The notes under the pieces were generated by a model. The model saw only the letters and a list, made by a program, of their open reading frames with translations, had not been told where the DNA came from and ran no database searches. A stretch of 6,016 bases of DNA from Ferruginibacter sp. (lineage in GTDB: Bacteria; Bacteroidota; Bacteroidia; Chitinophagales; Chitinophagaceae). The translations under genes and the position numbers were made by a program. Of the stretch, positions 1 through 5,080 are shown one piece after another (the stretch's first letter is position 1; every line of letters begins with the position of its first letter). Where the stretch lies: assembly GCA_025362765.1 (NCBI GenBank), contig JANYFI010000681.1, forward strand, positions 1 to 6,016, given 5' to 3'.

Positions 1-76
1 GCTTAACTTTGAACATAGCATTGCTCAGCGCTTCTAAAATTGTACCGTCTTGTTTAATGAGTGCTTGCTTTGCCAT
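1..76 (-). CDS. infA: Translation initiation factor IF-1, N-terminal 25 residues (gene continues left of window)
   Basis: Reading the minus strand from the ATG at 76-74 gives MAKQALIKQDGTILEALSNA followed by MFKVK, running off the left edge. I recognise this as the N terminus of Bacteroidota IF-1, in which M-A-K-Q-A-L-I-x-Q-D-G and E-A-L-S-N-A-M-F-x-V are conserved and lead into the small OB fold. IF-1 binds the 30S A site during initiation and is cytoplasmic and essential. The rest of the gene, about 47 codons, lies outside the window. In many Bacteroidota infA is followed by rpmJ, rpsM, rpsK, rpsD, rpoA and rplQ, so a ribosomal-protein cluster probably continues to the left (inference). A perfect TAnnTTTG box lies 14 bases upstream of the ATG and the neighbour on that side diverges, so infA heads its own transcript here instead of following secY/map. 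Identity is very likely despite the short stretch. Confidence 0.9.
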   Translation of the reverse strand, partial: MAKQALIKQDGTILEALSNAMFKVK

Positions 77-90
77 ATATTTTGGGAGCG

Positions 91-98
91 CAAAGATA
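91..98 (-). promoter_or_regulatory. Bacteroidota -7 promoter box of infA
   Basis: On the minus strand these bases read TATCTTTG, an exact match to the Bacteroidota primary-sigma -7 consensus TAnnTTTG. The infA ATG begins 14 bases downstream, giving a very short leader. No clear TTG is seen at the usual 19-base distance upstream; that region is A/T only. The box fits the divergent layout, but transcription start is inferred. Confidence 0.6.
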
Positions 99-102
99 AG
101 AG

Positions 103-130
103 GATTATTTCAATTATTATTAAAATAATC
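103..130. repeat. 8-bp inverted repeat between infA and the divergent lipoprotein gene
   Basis: GATTATTT at 103-110 and AAATAATC at 123-130 are perfect inverted copies around a 12-base A/T spacer. The dyad lies just upstream of the infA -7 box, where a -33 element would be expected, so an operator role is conceivable. In such A/T-rich sequence chance is a fair alternative. Confidence 0.3.
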
Positions 131-163
131 AGATATTTACCATTTAAAAAGAATATTTCGCCC

Positions 164-841
164 ATGAAAAAGCCCCTTTTTGCGTTATTGGTAATTTTTG
201 CAGCCATTTCTTCTTGCAAAAAAAGTGTAGTTGGCCCCCCGGTGACCACTATCAAATATATGAGTTATACCTCAAACAGCACCTGGAATTATGAATTGCA
301 TGACAACCTTACTTCTCTAACTACCAGTTATATTTTAACGGCAACTGATGGTGACACAACCATTGATAAAAAGTCCTATCACATATTTACACACAGTAAC
401 GCAGGAAATGAATATTATTTGCTTTCCGGCAGCGACTACTATAGTTTTCAAAACCTTCCGGCTACGTTGAGTGGTGCGTTGTTTGAAAATATTTATTTAA
501 AGAATAATGCGGCTGTTAATAATACCTGGAGCCAGAGCTATAACGTAACTACATCCGGTGTTCCCCTTACTATTACTATTACGAACGCTATTGCAGAAAA
601 AAGCATCAGTAAAACGGTGAGTGGTATTCCCTATACAGACGTAATTCATATTACATCTACACTTGCTGTCTCTGCTTTTGGTGTACCACTTCCGGCTGGG
701 GCTGTTACAGCTGAGATTCAGAATTTTTATGCCCCAAAATTTGGATTAATTGAATCTGACAATAAAATCAATATTAATTACAGTGGCCTCGTCAGTAATA
801 CTGACCAGCAAACTATTTTAAAATCAGCTGACATTAAATAG
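164..841 (+). CDS. Putative lipoprotein of unknown function (225 aa)
   Basis: I do not recognise a named family. The frame is open from base 50, but the ATG at 164 is chosen because it starts a textbook type II signal peptide: MKK, a hydrophobic stretch (residues 4-14), then the lipobox A-I-S-S-C with Cys18 as the lipidated residue. The 38 codons upstream would put a non-signal extension in front of it and would overlap the infA start region. The mature part is rich in Thr, Ser, Asn, Tyr and alternating hydrophobic residues, as in a beta-rich secreted protein. It has an early aromatic motif (TWNYEL, about residues 40-45) and a late F-Y-A-P-K-F-G-L-I-E segment (about 188-197), resembling the Y-x-A-x-x-x-G-L-[IV] motif common near the end of beta-rich exported bacterial proteins. 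It is likely anchored in the inner or outer membrane facing the periplasm. The acidic surface-export signature after the Cys is absent (K-K-S follows). It stands alone, divergent from infA. Confidence 0.85.
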   Translation: MKKPLFALLVIFAAISSCKKSVVGPPVTTIKYMSYTSNSTWNYELHDNLTSLTTSYILTATDGDTTIDKKSYHIFTHSNAGNEYYLLSGSDYYSFQNLPATLSGALFENIYLKNNAAVNNTWSQSYNVTTSGVPLTITITNAIAEKSISKTVSGIPYTDVIHITSTLAVSAFGVPLPAGAVTAEIQNFYAPKFGLIESDNKININYSGLVSNTDQQTILKSADIK

Positions 842-866
842 TACGAATTTCCTGCGAAAAAAATAA

Positions 867-971
867 GAATAGCCGTGGGTTTCACCCACGGACAAAAAAT
901 AATATTCATATTTACAACCTTATCATCCCCAGGATTGCATCCATGGCTATTCAAATTAAAGCCTGAAGGCT
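867..971. repeat. Cluster of hairpins resembling a degenerate REP-like intergenic element
   Basis: Three potential hairpins lie in about 105 bases. The first is a perfect 8-bp stem, CCGTGGGT-TTC-ACCCACGG (873-891). The second has a GGAT-TGC-ATCC core (932-942), with CC/GG pairs outside two mismatches (928-946). The third is AGCC-TGAA-GGCT (960-971). An outer pair also exists: GAATAGCCGTGG (867-878) against CCATGGCTATTC (941-952), 11 of 12 complementary plus one G-T wobble, so a long-range fold competes with the local hairpins. No T-run follows the first stem, so it is not a typical intrinsic terminator. From memory, similar GCCGTGGGTTTCAACCCACGGC and ATTCAAATTAAAGCC strings recur between genes in Bacteroidota genomes, suggesting a REP-type (Y1-transposase-mobilised) repeat. 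That link is inferred; no second copy or transposase is in this window. Confidence 0.5.
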
Positions 972-1019
972 ATTTTAGTACCAAAGTAAATCACATTTTC
1001 GGCCGGCGTATAGTATAAT

Positions 1020-1057
1020 AAAAAAGGCCTGTACATTAACCCTGTACAGACTTTCTT
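1020..1057 (-). terminator. Intrinsic terminator between convergent genes, best fit for the minus strand
   Basis: CTGTACA (1029-1035) and TGTACAG (1043-1049) form a perfect 7-bp stem with a 7-base loop. On the minus strand the stem extends by a U-G and a G-C pair and runs into GCC and six T residues (complement of 1020-1025), as in an intrinsic terminator about 65 bases after the stop of the 135-aa gene. On the plus strand the stem is followed by a T-rich but interrupted stretch (ACTTTCTTTATT), so it may also stop transcripts of the 225-aa lipoprotein gene. Confidence 0.65.
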
Positions 1058-1120
1058 TATTAAAAATAGTTTTTGACGACAGTATCTGTCCGGCAATAAA
1101 TCGCCAATTTTTACCCGCTA

Positions 1121-1528
1121 TCAACTAAATACTTGGTCATTTAAATGCACTTTAGTCATATCATAAAAATGATTTTGCAATTGATGTACGCTCAAAGCTT
1201 GTATGATATGCCTTCTTTCGTCCCTGTACCATATTTCCATATTTGAAAAATCGCCTTTTGCATGCAGCAATATTCTGAAGGCTCCTTTCAAATATTTTAC
1301 AGAACCATCTTCAATGTCCTGCCGGATAAATTTTAACCTTAACAGTTGTGCTTCATCCAGCGGAATAGCCTGCAACTGATTTGTTTCAAACCAGAACTCC
1401 TGTGTACCTGTATCAACGCAAACCTGTTTTTCGTCTCCGTTCAGGTCGGTTACTTCTCCCTGTAATATATCACCGTCATTATCGGCCATCAGATAGTCTC
1501 CTACTTTAATGTCTTGAAATTTAATCAT
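1121..1528 (-). CDS. Conserved Bacteroidota protein of unknown function (135 aa)
   Basis: This is a small soluble protein without signal peptide or membrane segment, so probably cytoplasmic. The N-terminal half (about residues 5-58) looks like a small beta-barrel: V-G-D-Y-L-M at 9-14, then alternating strands, a G-x-Q-E-F-W-F segment (41-47) and I-P-L-D-E-A-Q-L (55-62). This is reminiscent of SH3- or KOW-like barrels, by pattern only. The C-terminal half is rich in His, Arg and aromatics: D-G-S-V-K-Y-L-K-G (74-82), W-Y-R-D-E-R-R-H (100-107) and V-H-Q-L-Q-N-H (114-120). I recall similar uncharacterised proteins in Chitinophagaceae but know no function. The ATG at 1528 opens the V-G-D-Y barrel directly and a promoter-like element sits 45-75 bases upstream. 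The gene lies 96 bases downstream of the plastocyanin-like gene on the same strand with no terminator visible between them, so some read-through is possible. Confidence 0.85.
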   Translation of the reverse strand: MIKFQDIKVGDYLMADNDGDILQGEVTDLNGDEKQVCVDTGTQEFWFETNQLQAIPLDEAQLLRLKFIRQDIEDGSVKYLKGAFRILLHAKGDFSNMEIWYRDERRHIIQALSVHQLQNHFYDMTKVHLNDQVFS

Positions 1529-1572
1529 GGCTATTTTTTTTATTTAGAAACAATTTACCACTTTTTATAAAT

Positions 1573-1603
1573 CAAATTATAGTAAAATAAAAATTTAGAC
1601 CAA
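1573..1603 (-). promoter_or_regulatory. Possible promoter of the 135-aa gene (-33 TTG, -7-like box)
   Basis: On the minus strand TTG (1603-1601) is followed by exactly 19 bases and then TATAATTTG (1581-1573). The 19-base spacing equals the Bacteroidota TTG-N19-TAnnTTTG arrangement, but the -7 box has three bases, not two, between TA and TTTG. It lies in the spacer upstream of the 1528 start. Confidence 0.4.
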
Positions 1604-1624
1604 CTGCTCTATTTTACCGCATCG

Positions 1625-2539
1625 CTACAGCACCACTATTTTTCTTGTTTCTTTTTTGCCATCAAGACTAAAAATAACATTGTAACTACCCTTTTGCAAA
1701 TCACAAATATGCAGGTGTCCGCTGTTTAGTCCGTAAAACGCCGCCAGTTGGGTTCGTAATACCAACTGCCCTGAACTGTTGATAACTGTGATATTCATCG
1801 TGCCTTTTTTATCGGCGTTAAATGCCAGTTGTACCTGTCCCGGTCTGGCAACAGGGTTTGGACTAAGCGCCGTGATCAGTTGATTCTTATCCGTTAAACT
1901 GTTGCGCAAAATTTTGATGGGTGACAAGCTTTCTCTTCCATCCATATCTACGGTTGCAATTTCGTAATACAAATATCTATTAAAGCTGCCAAGGTCTGTA
2001 TCGGTAAAATGATAAGTAGTCTGAGTATTGGAATTGCCAGCGGCCGCCACCCTGCCCACTTCATAAAAATGAGTGGCATCAGTACTTTTTCTGATAGAGA
2101 AATAGTTTGTGTTTTGTTCTGAAAGTGTTTGCCATTGCAACTGAGCCTGGCTGGTGACATTGGTAACAGAGAAGTCGCCAAAACTAACAGGCAACACGCT
2201 GCTGACAGTAATGGTGCCTTGCATACCAAAAGCAAAATGTGGCGTGCAGCCATATAGATAGTTACCTGGTACAGTTACCGTGTAACTAAAACTGGTGCTT
2301 GTTGCTGTCATTGGCGCATCCCACTCCGCAGCACCTGCGGGTAAAGAAGTGCCCGCCAATCCACTTCCGCAGGTAGTGGTATGCGATCCACCCACCCAGT
2401 TAAACTGTATCACGTCGCCCACTACCGCATTTATCGTGGCGGGGTTAAAGGAAAGATTTGCAACAGCAACATTCCAGGTGGTAGCATTGGCTTGCGTATT
2501 ATAAAGCAGCATCAATGCGGCAATGTAAAAAAGTTTCAT
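1625..2539 (-). CDS. Secreted plastocyanin-like copper protein with T9SS C-terminal sorting domain (304 aa)
   Basis: Domains in order: a signal peptide (residues 1-19, predicted cut after A-N-A); a plastocyanin/azurin-like cupredoxin domain (about 20-113); a beta-sandwich linker of fibronectin-III type (about 116-212, opening with the frequent L-P-V-x-F motif); and a type A T9SS sorting domain (about 220-304) with L-S-P-N-P-V, a V-x-N-S-S-G-Q-L-V strand and a final R-K-I-V-V-L. All four type 1 copper ligands are present: His53 (G-S-H-T-T), Cys98, His101 and Met106 in C-x2-H-x4-M. It should bind one copper ion and be exported by Sec, then by the T9SS to the surface or medium, with the sorting domain removed. 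The role is unknown: electron transfer or copper binding are possible. It is transcribed alone, divergent from the phosphoesterase gene, with a perfect palindrome 18 bases before its ATG. The ATG at 2539 is chosen because the signal peptide starts there. Confidence 0.9.
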   Translation of the reverse strand: MKLFYIAALMLLYNTQANATTWNVAVANLSFNPATINAVVGDVIQFNWVGGSHTTTCGSGLAGTSLPAGAAEWDAPMTATSTSFSYTVTVPGNYLYGCTPHFAFGMQGTITVSSVLPVSFGDFSVTNVTSQAQLQWQTLSEQNTNYFSIRKSTDATHFYEVGRVAAAGNSNTQTTYHFTDTDLGSFNRYLYYEIATVDMDGRESLSPIKILRNSLTDKNQLITALSPNPVARPGQVQLAFNADKKGTMNITVINSSGQLVLRTQLAAFYGLNSGHLHICDLQKGSYNVIFSLDGKKETRKIVVL

Positions 2540-2557
2540 GATTTTGATTATTTTAAT

Positions 2558-2583
2558 GATTGTAAAGCGGATGCTTTACAATC
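2558..2583. promoter_or_regulatory. Perfect 11-bp palindrome upstream of the plastocyanin-like gene (operator or leader hairpin)
   Basis: GATTGTAAAGC (2558-2568) and GCTTTACAATC (2573-2583) are perfect inverted copies separated by GGAT; one further T-G wobble extends the stem. The palindrome ends 18 bases before the ATG of the copper-protein gene. No T-run follows on either strand (ATTAAAATAAT on the minus side, GCAAAAAAA on the plus side), which argues against a terminator. It could bind a dimeric repressor or form a 5' leader hairpin in the mRNA. No regulator gene is nearby, and the sequence is not one I can assign to a named regulator. Confidence 0.6.
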
Positions 2584-2655
2584 GCAAAAAAATATATTTA
2601 GGTTGCTTCGGGGATGAAATTAATTTATTAAATCGGTCGACTGGCTTAGGTAACC

Positions 2656-3177
2656 ATGAACTATTTTTGCGACTCATTTAAAAATACTCTTTTGACAAGG
2701 ATAGGGTTAATATCAGATACACATCATTACCTTGATGACACCGTCGCAGAACACTTTAACAACTGCGACGAAATATGGCATGGCGGCGATTTTGGGACTA
2801 TCGTGATTGCCGAACAACTGAAAAAAATAAAACCGTTGAAAGGTGTGTACGGCAATATAGATGGCGTTGATATCCGGAATATTTTTCCTGAACAACTGGT
2901 TTTTATGTGTGAAGAAGTAAAAGTAATGATGCGGCATATTGGCGGATATCCGCCCAGGTACAACCCGGAAACAAAAAAAGAATTACTGATCCATCGTCCT
3001 CAATTATTTATCAGCGGCCACTCGCATATTTTAAAAGTAATGTATGATGATAAACTAAGCTGCCTGCACATGAACCCAGGTGCCGCAGGCAAACAAGGCT
3101 GGCATAAAGTACGAACCCTCATCCGGTTTACCATTGATGGCAAAGAAATGAACAACTGCGAAGTAATTGAACTATGA
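2656..3177 (+). CDS. YfcE/MJ0936-family metallophosphoesterase (173 aa)
   Basis: This is a calcineurin-like phosphoesterase of the short YfcE/MJ0936 type, a dimetal hydrolase of phosphodiester or phosphomonoester bonds, probably cytoplasmic. Motifs in order: G-L-I-S-D-T-H (Asp21, His23), H-G-G-D (Asp45), Y-G-N-I-D (Asn67), M-R-H-I-G (His94), S-G-H-S-H (His122, His124) and M-N-P-G-A-A-G (140-145). The full metal-ligand set is present. The G-N-H-D histidine is Ile68 here; MJ0936 and YfcE carry Cys at that place, so the change is within family range. The first 12 residues before L-T-R-I-G-L are unusual, since relatives mostly start two to four residues before the first strand. An exact -7 box lies inside this extension (2662-2669), so the TTG at 2692 (161 aa) is a serious alternative start; the ATG is kept as the conventional call. 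Physiological substrate unknown. Confidence 0.9.
   Translation: MNYFCDSFKNTLLTRIGLISDTHHYLDDTVAEHFNNCDEIWHGGDFGTIVIAEQLKKIKPLKGVYGNIDGVDIRNIFPEQLVFMCEEVKVMMRHIGGYPPRYNPETKKELLIHRPQLFISGHSHILKVMYDDKLSCLHMNPGAAGKQGWHKVRTLIRFTIDGKEMNNCEVIEL
2662..2669 (+). promoter_or_regulatory. Bacteroidota -7 box at the metallophosphoesterase start
   Basis: TATTTTTG matches TAnnTTTG exactly and is followed by C. It lies within the first codons after the ATG at 2656, so transcription from it would begin near 2676, after that ATG, and would favour the in-frame TTG at 2692. No TTG is found 19 bases upstream, so the call is moderate. Confidence 0.45.
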
Positions 3178-3319
3178 TTTAATTGATAAATGATTAACTG
3201 ATAATTTGATAGAACAATCATAAAATAACAAATTTCACAATCAGTAACTAATTATCAATTATCCATTAAATAGTCGTCCATTATCACTCCATCCAATCTG
3301 CTATAAAAATATTCGTGTG

Positions 3320-3403
3320 CTAGCGATAAGCGCTGATAAAAAACGCAGAGGCTAAAACCAAAAACAGCAAAACGATTTTTCTTATTTCCCCCAATTTATA
3401 CAT
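3320..3403 (-). CDS. Possible 27-aa single-pass membrane microprotein
   Basis: An ATG at 3403-3401 on the minus strand opens 27 codons ending in TAG (3322-3320). The product starts MYKLGEIRK, then an uninterrupted hydrophobic stretch I-V-L-L-F-L-V-L-A-S-A-F-F-I-S-A (residues 10-25), ending Y-R. Basic residues on the N-terminal side (Lys3, Arg8, Lys9) followed by about 16 apolar residues is the pattern of an N-in membrane microprotein. I recognise no family. No TAnnTTTG box is visible upstream on this strand, and ORFs of this length are common by chance, so this is a candidate only. Confidence 0.27.
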   Translation of the reverse strand: MYKLGEIRKIVLLFLVLASAFFISAYR

Positions 3404-3463
3404 AAAAATAAGCGGCTGTTTTAGCAAGTGAGAAAAAATTGGCGCAGCTTATTTTGAAGCCCC

Positions 3464-3471
3464 TAATTTTG
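3464..3471 (+). promoter_or_regulatory. Bacteroidota -7 box of the TPR lipoprotein gene
   Basis: TAATTTTG matches TAnnTTTG exactly and ends 18 bases before the ATG at 3490. A TTG lies at 3439-3441, but 22 bases upstream, not 19. The box supports the start at 3490 over the in-frame TTG at 3439, which would precede the promoter. Confidence 0.5.
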
Positions 3472-3489
3472 TCCTCCAATCAAAAGCGA

Positions 3490-4290
3490 ATGAAAAAGAT
3501 ATTTAAGGCAGCCGGCGTTTTTGCCATTTGTATTTATTGTACTGCCTGTAACAATACAGAAAGCAATGCTGACACGTCTTCCATCCCTACACAAGAAAAG
3601 CAACTGAGAGATTCTGTCAGTAAGTATCCTGATTCTTTGCTGTTGAAAGAAAACCTGATACAATATTTCAGGGAAAACAGCAACTACGGCCAGGCCATTG
3701 CCGAAACTGAAAAAGCTATTCAAAATAACAGCGGCAGTGCAAGGTTGTGGGATATAAAAGCCACTTTATATTTTTTGAATAAAGATACCGTAAATGCCGC
3801 CAAAGCCTTTGAAAAAGCGATTGCCATTGAGCCCCAGGCTGTTTATAAAATTTCGCTGGGTTTAATCTATGCACAAACAAAAAACGCTACCGCTCTAACA
3901 CTTGCGGATGATTTATTAAAAGATTCATCGACAAAAGCAGGTAAGCAAGCGCAATTCATAAAAGGATTTTATTACTCTTACCTGGGCGATTATCAAAAAG
4001 CCATTTCCTTTTTCAACACCTGCCTGGCAATGGACTATACCTATACTGATGCCTACAAGGAAAAAGCGATTTGTTTGTACAATCTTACCAAATACAAAGA
4101 GGCTATTGAGTCGTTAGAAAAAGCGGTGGCTTTACAAAGTACCTACGACGAAGCTTACTATTGGCTGGGACGCTGTTATGAAAAAATAAATCAACCCAAA
4201 GATGCTATTATGAATTACCAGGCAGCTATACAAATTGACCCAGACTATGCAGAAGCGAAAGACAGGCTTGCAAGGTTAGGGATGAAGTAA
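3490..4290 (+). CDS. TPR-repeat lipoprotein (266 aa)
   Basis: The frame is open from 3439, but the ATG at 3490 starts a clean lipoprotein signal: MKK, a hydrophobic core (residues 8-16) and the box Y-C-T-A-C with Cys20 as the lipidated residue. After a polar linker (21-45) come about five to six tetratricopeptide repeats: near 46-80, 84-117 (ending F-E-K-A-I-A-I-E-P), 118-150 (degenerate), 154-185 (G-D-Y-Q-K-A-I-S-F-F), 186-219 (Y-K-E-A-I-E-S-L-E-K-A) and 220-253 (A-Y-Y-W-L-G-R-C-Y, ending I-Q-I-D-P). The repeats form a helical solenoid for protein-protein contact, presumably in the periplasm at a membrane face; no enzymatic domain is present and the partner is unknown. The gene has its own -7 box and is followed by a 142-base spacer before rpe, so an operon with rpe is unlikely. 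NlpI-like or gliding/T9SS accessory TPR lipoproteins are comparable, but nothing ties it to either. Confidence 0.9.
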   Translation: MKKIFKAAGVFAICIYCTACNNTESNADTSSIPTQEKQLRDSVSKYPDSLLLKENLIQYFRENSNYGQAIAETEKAIQNNSGSARLWDIKATLYFLNKDTVNAAKAFEKAIAIEPQAVYKISLGLIYAQTKNATALTLADDLLKDSSTKAGKQAQFIKGFYYSYLGDYQKAISFFNTCLAMDYTYTDAYKEKAICLYNLTKYKEAIESLEKAVALQSTYDEAYYWLGRCYEKINQPKDAIMNYQAAIQIDPDYAEAKDRLARLGMK

Positions 4291-4384
4291 TTTTAAAATA
4301 AAGATTAAACAACAAGCCTTTACAATGCTAACCTGCTGGATTTAATAAAAAAGTATTTTAAACCTGTATTTAATTGGGTGCACT

Positions 4385-4392
4385 TAACTTTG
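4385..4392 (+). promoter_or_regulatory. Bacteroidota -7 box of rpe
   Basis: TAACTTTG matches TAnnTTTG exactly and lies 40 bases before the rpe ATG. No TTG stands at the 19-base spacing upstream. It is the best promoter candidate in the 142-base spacer, which otherwise shows no hairpin or other signal. Confidence 0.55.
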
Positions 4393-4432
4393 TAATCAGG
4401 TTTCACATCAGACCTTAAAAAATAAATATACT

Positions 4433-5080
4433 ATGGCTCTTATCGCTCCTTCTCTTCTCGCTGCAGATTTTTTACAATTACAAAATGAATGCGATATGCT
4501 TAATGAAAGCGAGGCTGATTGGTTTCACCTGGATATTATGGACGGAAGATTTGTGCCCAATATTAGTTACGGACCAATGCTGGTAAATTTTTTCAGAAAA
4601 ACCACCACGAAAACCTGCGACGTTCACCTGATGATTGAAGAACCTGAGCGGTATACACAGGCATTTAAAGATGCGGGTGCCGATATTTTGACAGTGCATT
4701 ATGAAGCCTGCATCCATTTACACCGCAATATTCAGCAAATAAAAAGCCTGGGCATGAAAGCGGGTGTAGCATTGAATCCGCATACACCTGTTGAATTGCT
4801 AAAAGATGTATTGCAGGATATTGATATAGTATTGCTAATGAGTGTAAATCCAGGATTTGGCGGACAATCTTTTATACCACATACTATTAATAAAATAAAG
4901 CGGATGCGTGAAATGATTGATGAACAATTGCTGAATGTTTCCATTGAAGTAGATGGTGGCGTAACTGTAGACAATGCAAAGCATATCATAGATGCGGGCG
5001 CAGATATATTGGTGGCGGGCAGCACGGTATTTAAAGCAAAGGACCCCATAGCAACCATCGCTGCGTTAAAAGCTATTTAA
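4433..5080 (+). CDS. rpe: Ribulose-phosphate 3-epimerase
   Basis: It interconverts D-ribulose 5-phosphate and D-xylulose 5-phosphate in the non-oxidative pentose phosphate pathway, in the cytoplasm. The 215-aa length is normal for the family and the whole (beta/alpha)8 barrel is present. Signature elements in order: A-P-S-L-L-A-A-D-F (residues 5-13, Ser7 near the substrate); F-H-L-D-I-M-D-G (31-38), with His32 as metal ligand and Asp34 as metal ligand and acid/base; F-V-P-N (40-43); D-V-H-L-M (63-67, His65 as ligand); the phosphate-binding M-S-V-N-P-G-F-G-G-Q (136-145); E-V-D-G-G (172-176, Asp174 as second acid/base); and A-G-S-T-V-F (195-200). The ATG at 4433 puts the first strand two residues in, as in relatives. 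It is preceded by a promoter box 40 bases upstream, and its stop overlaps the convergent lipoprotein gene by 8 bases. No sign of degradation. Confidence 0.97.
   Translation: MALIAPSLLAADFLQLQNECDMLNESEADWFHLDIMDGRFVPNISYGPMLVNFFRKTTTKTCDVHLMIEEPERYTQAFKDAGADILTVHYEACIHLHRNIQQIKSLGMKAGVALNPHTPVELLKDVLQDIDIVLLMSVNPGFGGQSFIPHTINKIKRMREMIDEQLLNVSIEVDGGVTVDNAKHIIDAGADILVAGSTVFKAKDPIATIAALKAI

Larger units (their letters stand above)
3178..3489. other. 312-base AT-rich spacer between metallophosphoesterase and TPR lipoprotein genes
   Basis: The left part (3178-3270) is very A/T-rich with short repeats. AATTATC occurs twice in tandem (3250-3263), and TGATAATT (3199-3206) is inverse to AATTATCA (3250-3257), with three more pairs beyond one mismatch. 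Similar TAATTGATAA/TTATCAATTA filler is common in Bacteroidota spacers, from memory. There is no GC-rich terminator after the phosphoesterase stop. The middle holds a 27-codon minus-strand ORF (3320-3403), listed separately. The right end holds the promoter-like box of the TPR gene. No RNA gene is visible. Confidence 0.6.

Noticed and set aside
50..163. Upstream extension of the 225-aa lipoprotein reading frame
   Set aside because: It overlaps the infA start on the other strand, and its residues would stand before a perfect lipoprotein signal that begins at 164.
1948..2504. Open frames of 69 to 101 codons on either strand inside the copper-protein gene
   Set aside because: They are shadows of the 304-aa gene, which has convincing domains and ligands; the shadow products show no recognisable motifs.
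2558..2583. Palindrome read as an intrinsic terminator
   Set aside because: Neither strand has a T-run after the stem, and no gene ends just before it on either strand.
2713..2963. Minus-strand open frames within the metallophosphoesterase gene
   Set aside because: They are antisense to a gene with a full set of family motifs and show no domain of their own.
3194..3263. Tandem AATTATC units and inverse TGATAATT considered as an iteron origin or CRISPR-like array
   Set aside because: Only two 7-base tandem copies and short A/T arms, with no regular spacers; low-complexity filler explains it.
3439..3489. Upstream extension of the TPR lipoprotein from a TTG at 3439
   Set aside because: It would precede the -7 box at 3464-3471 and put 17 residues before a clean signal peptide starting at 3490.
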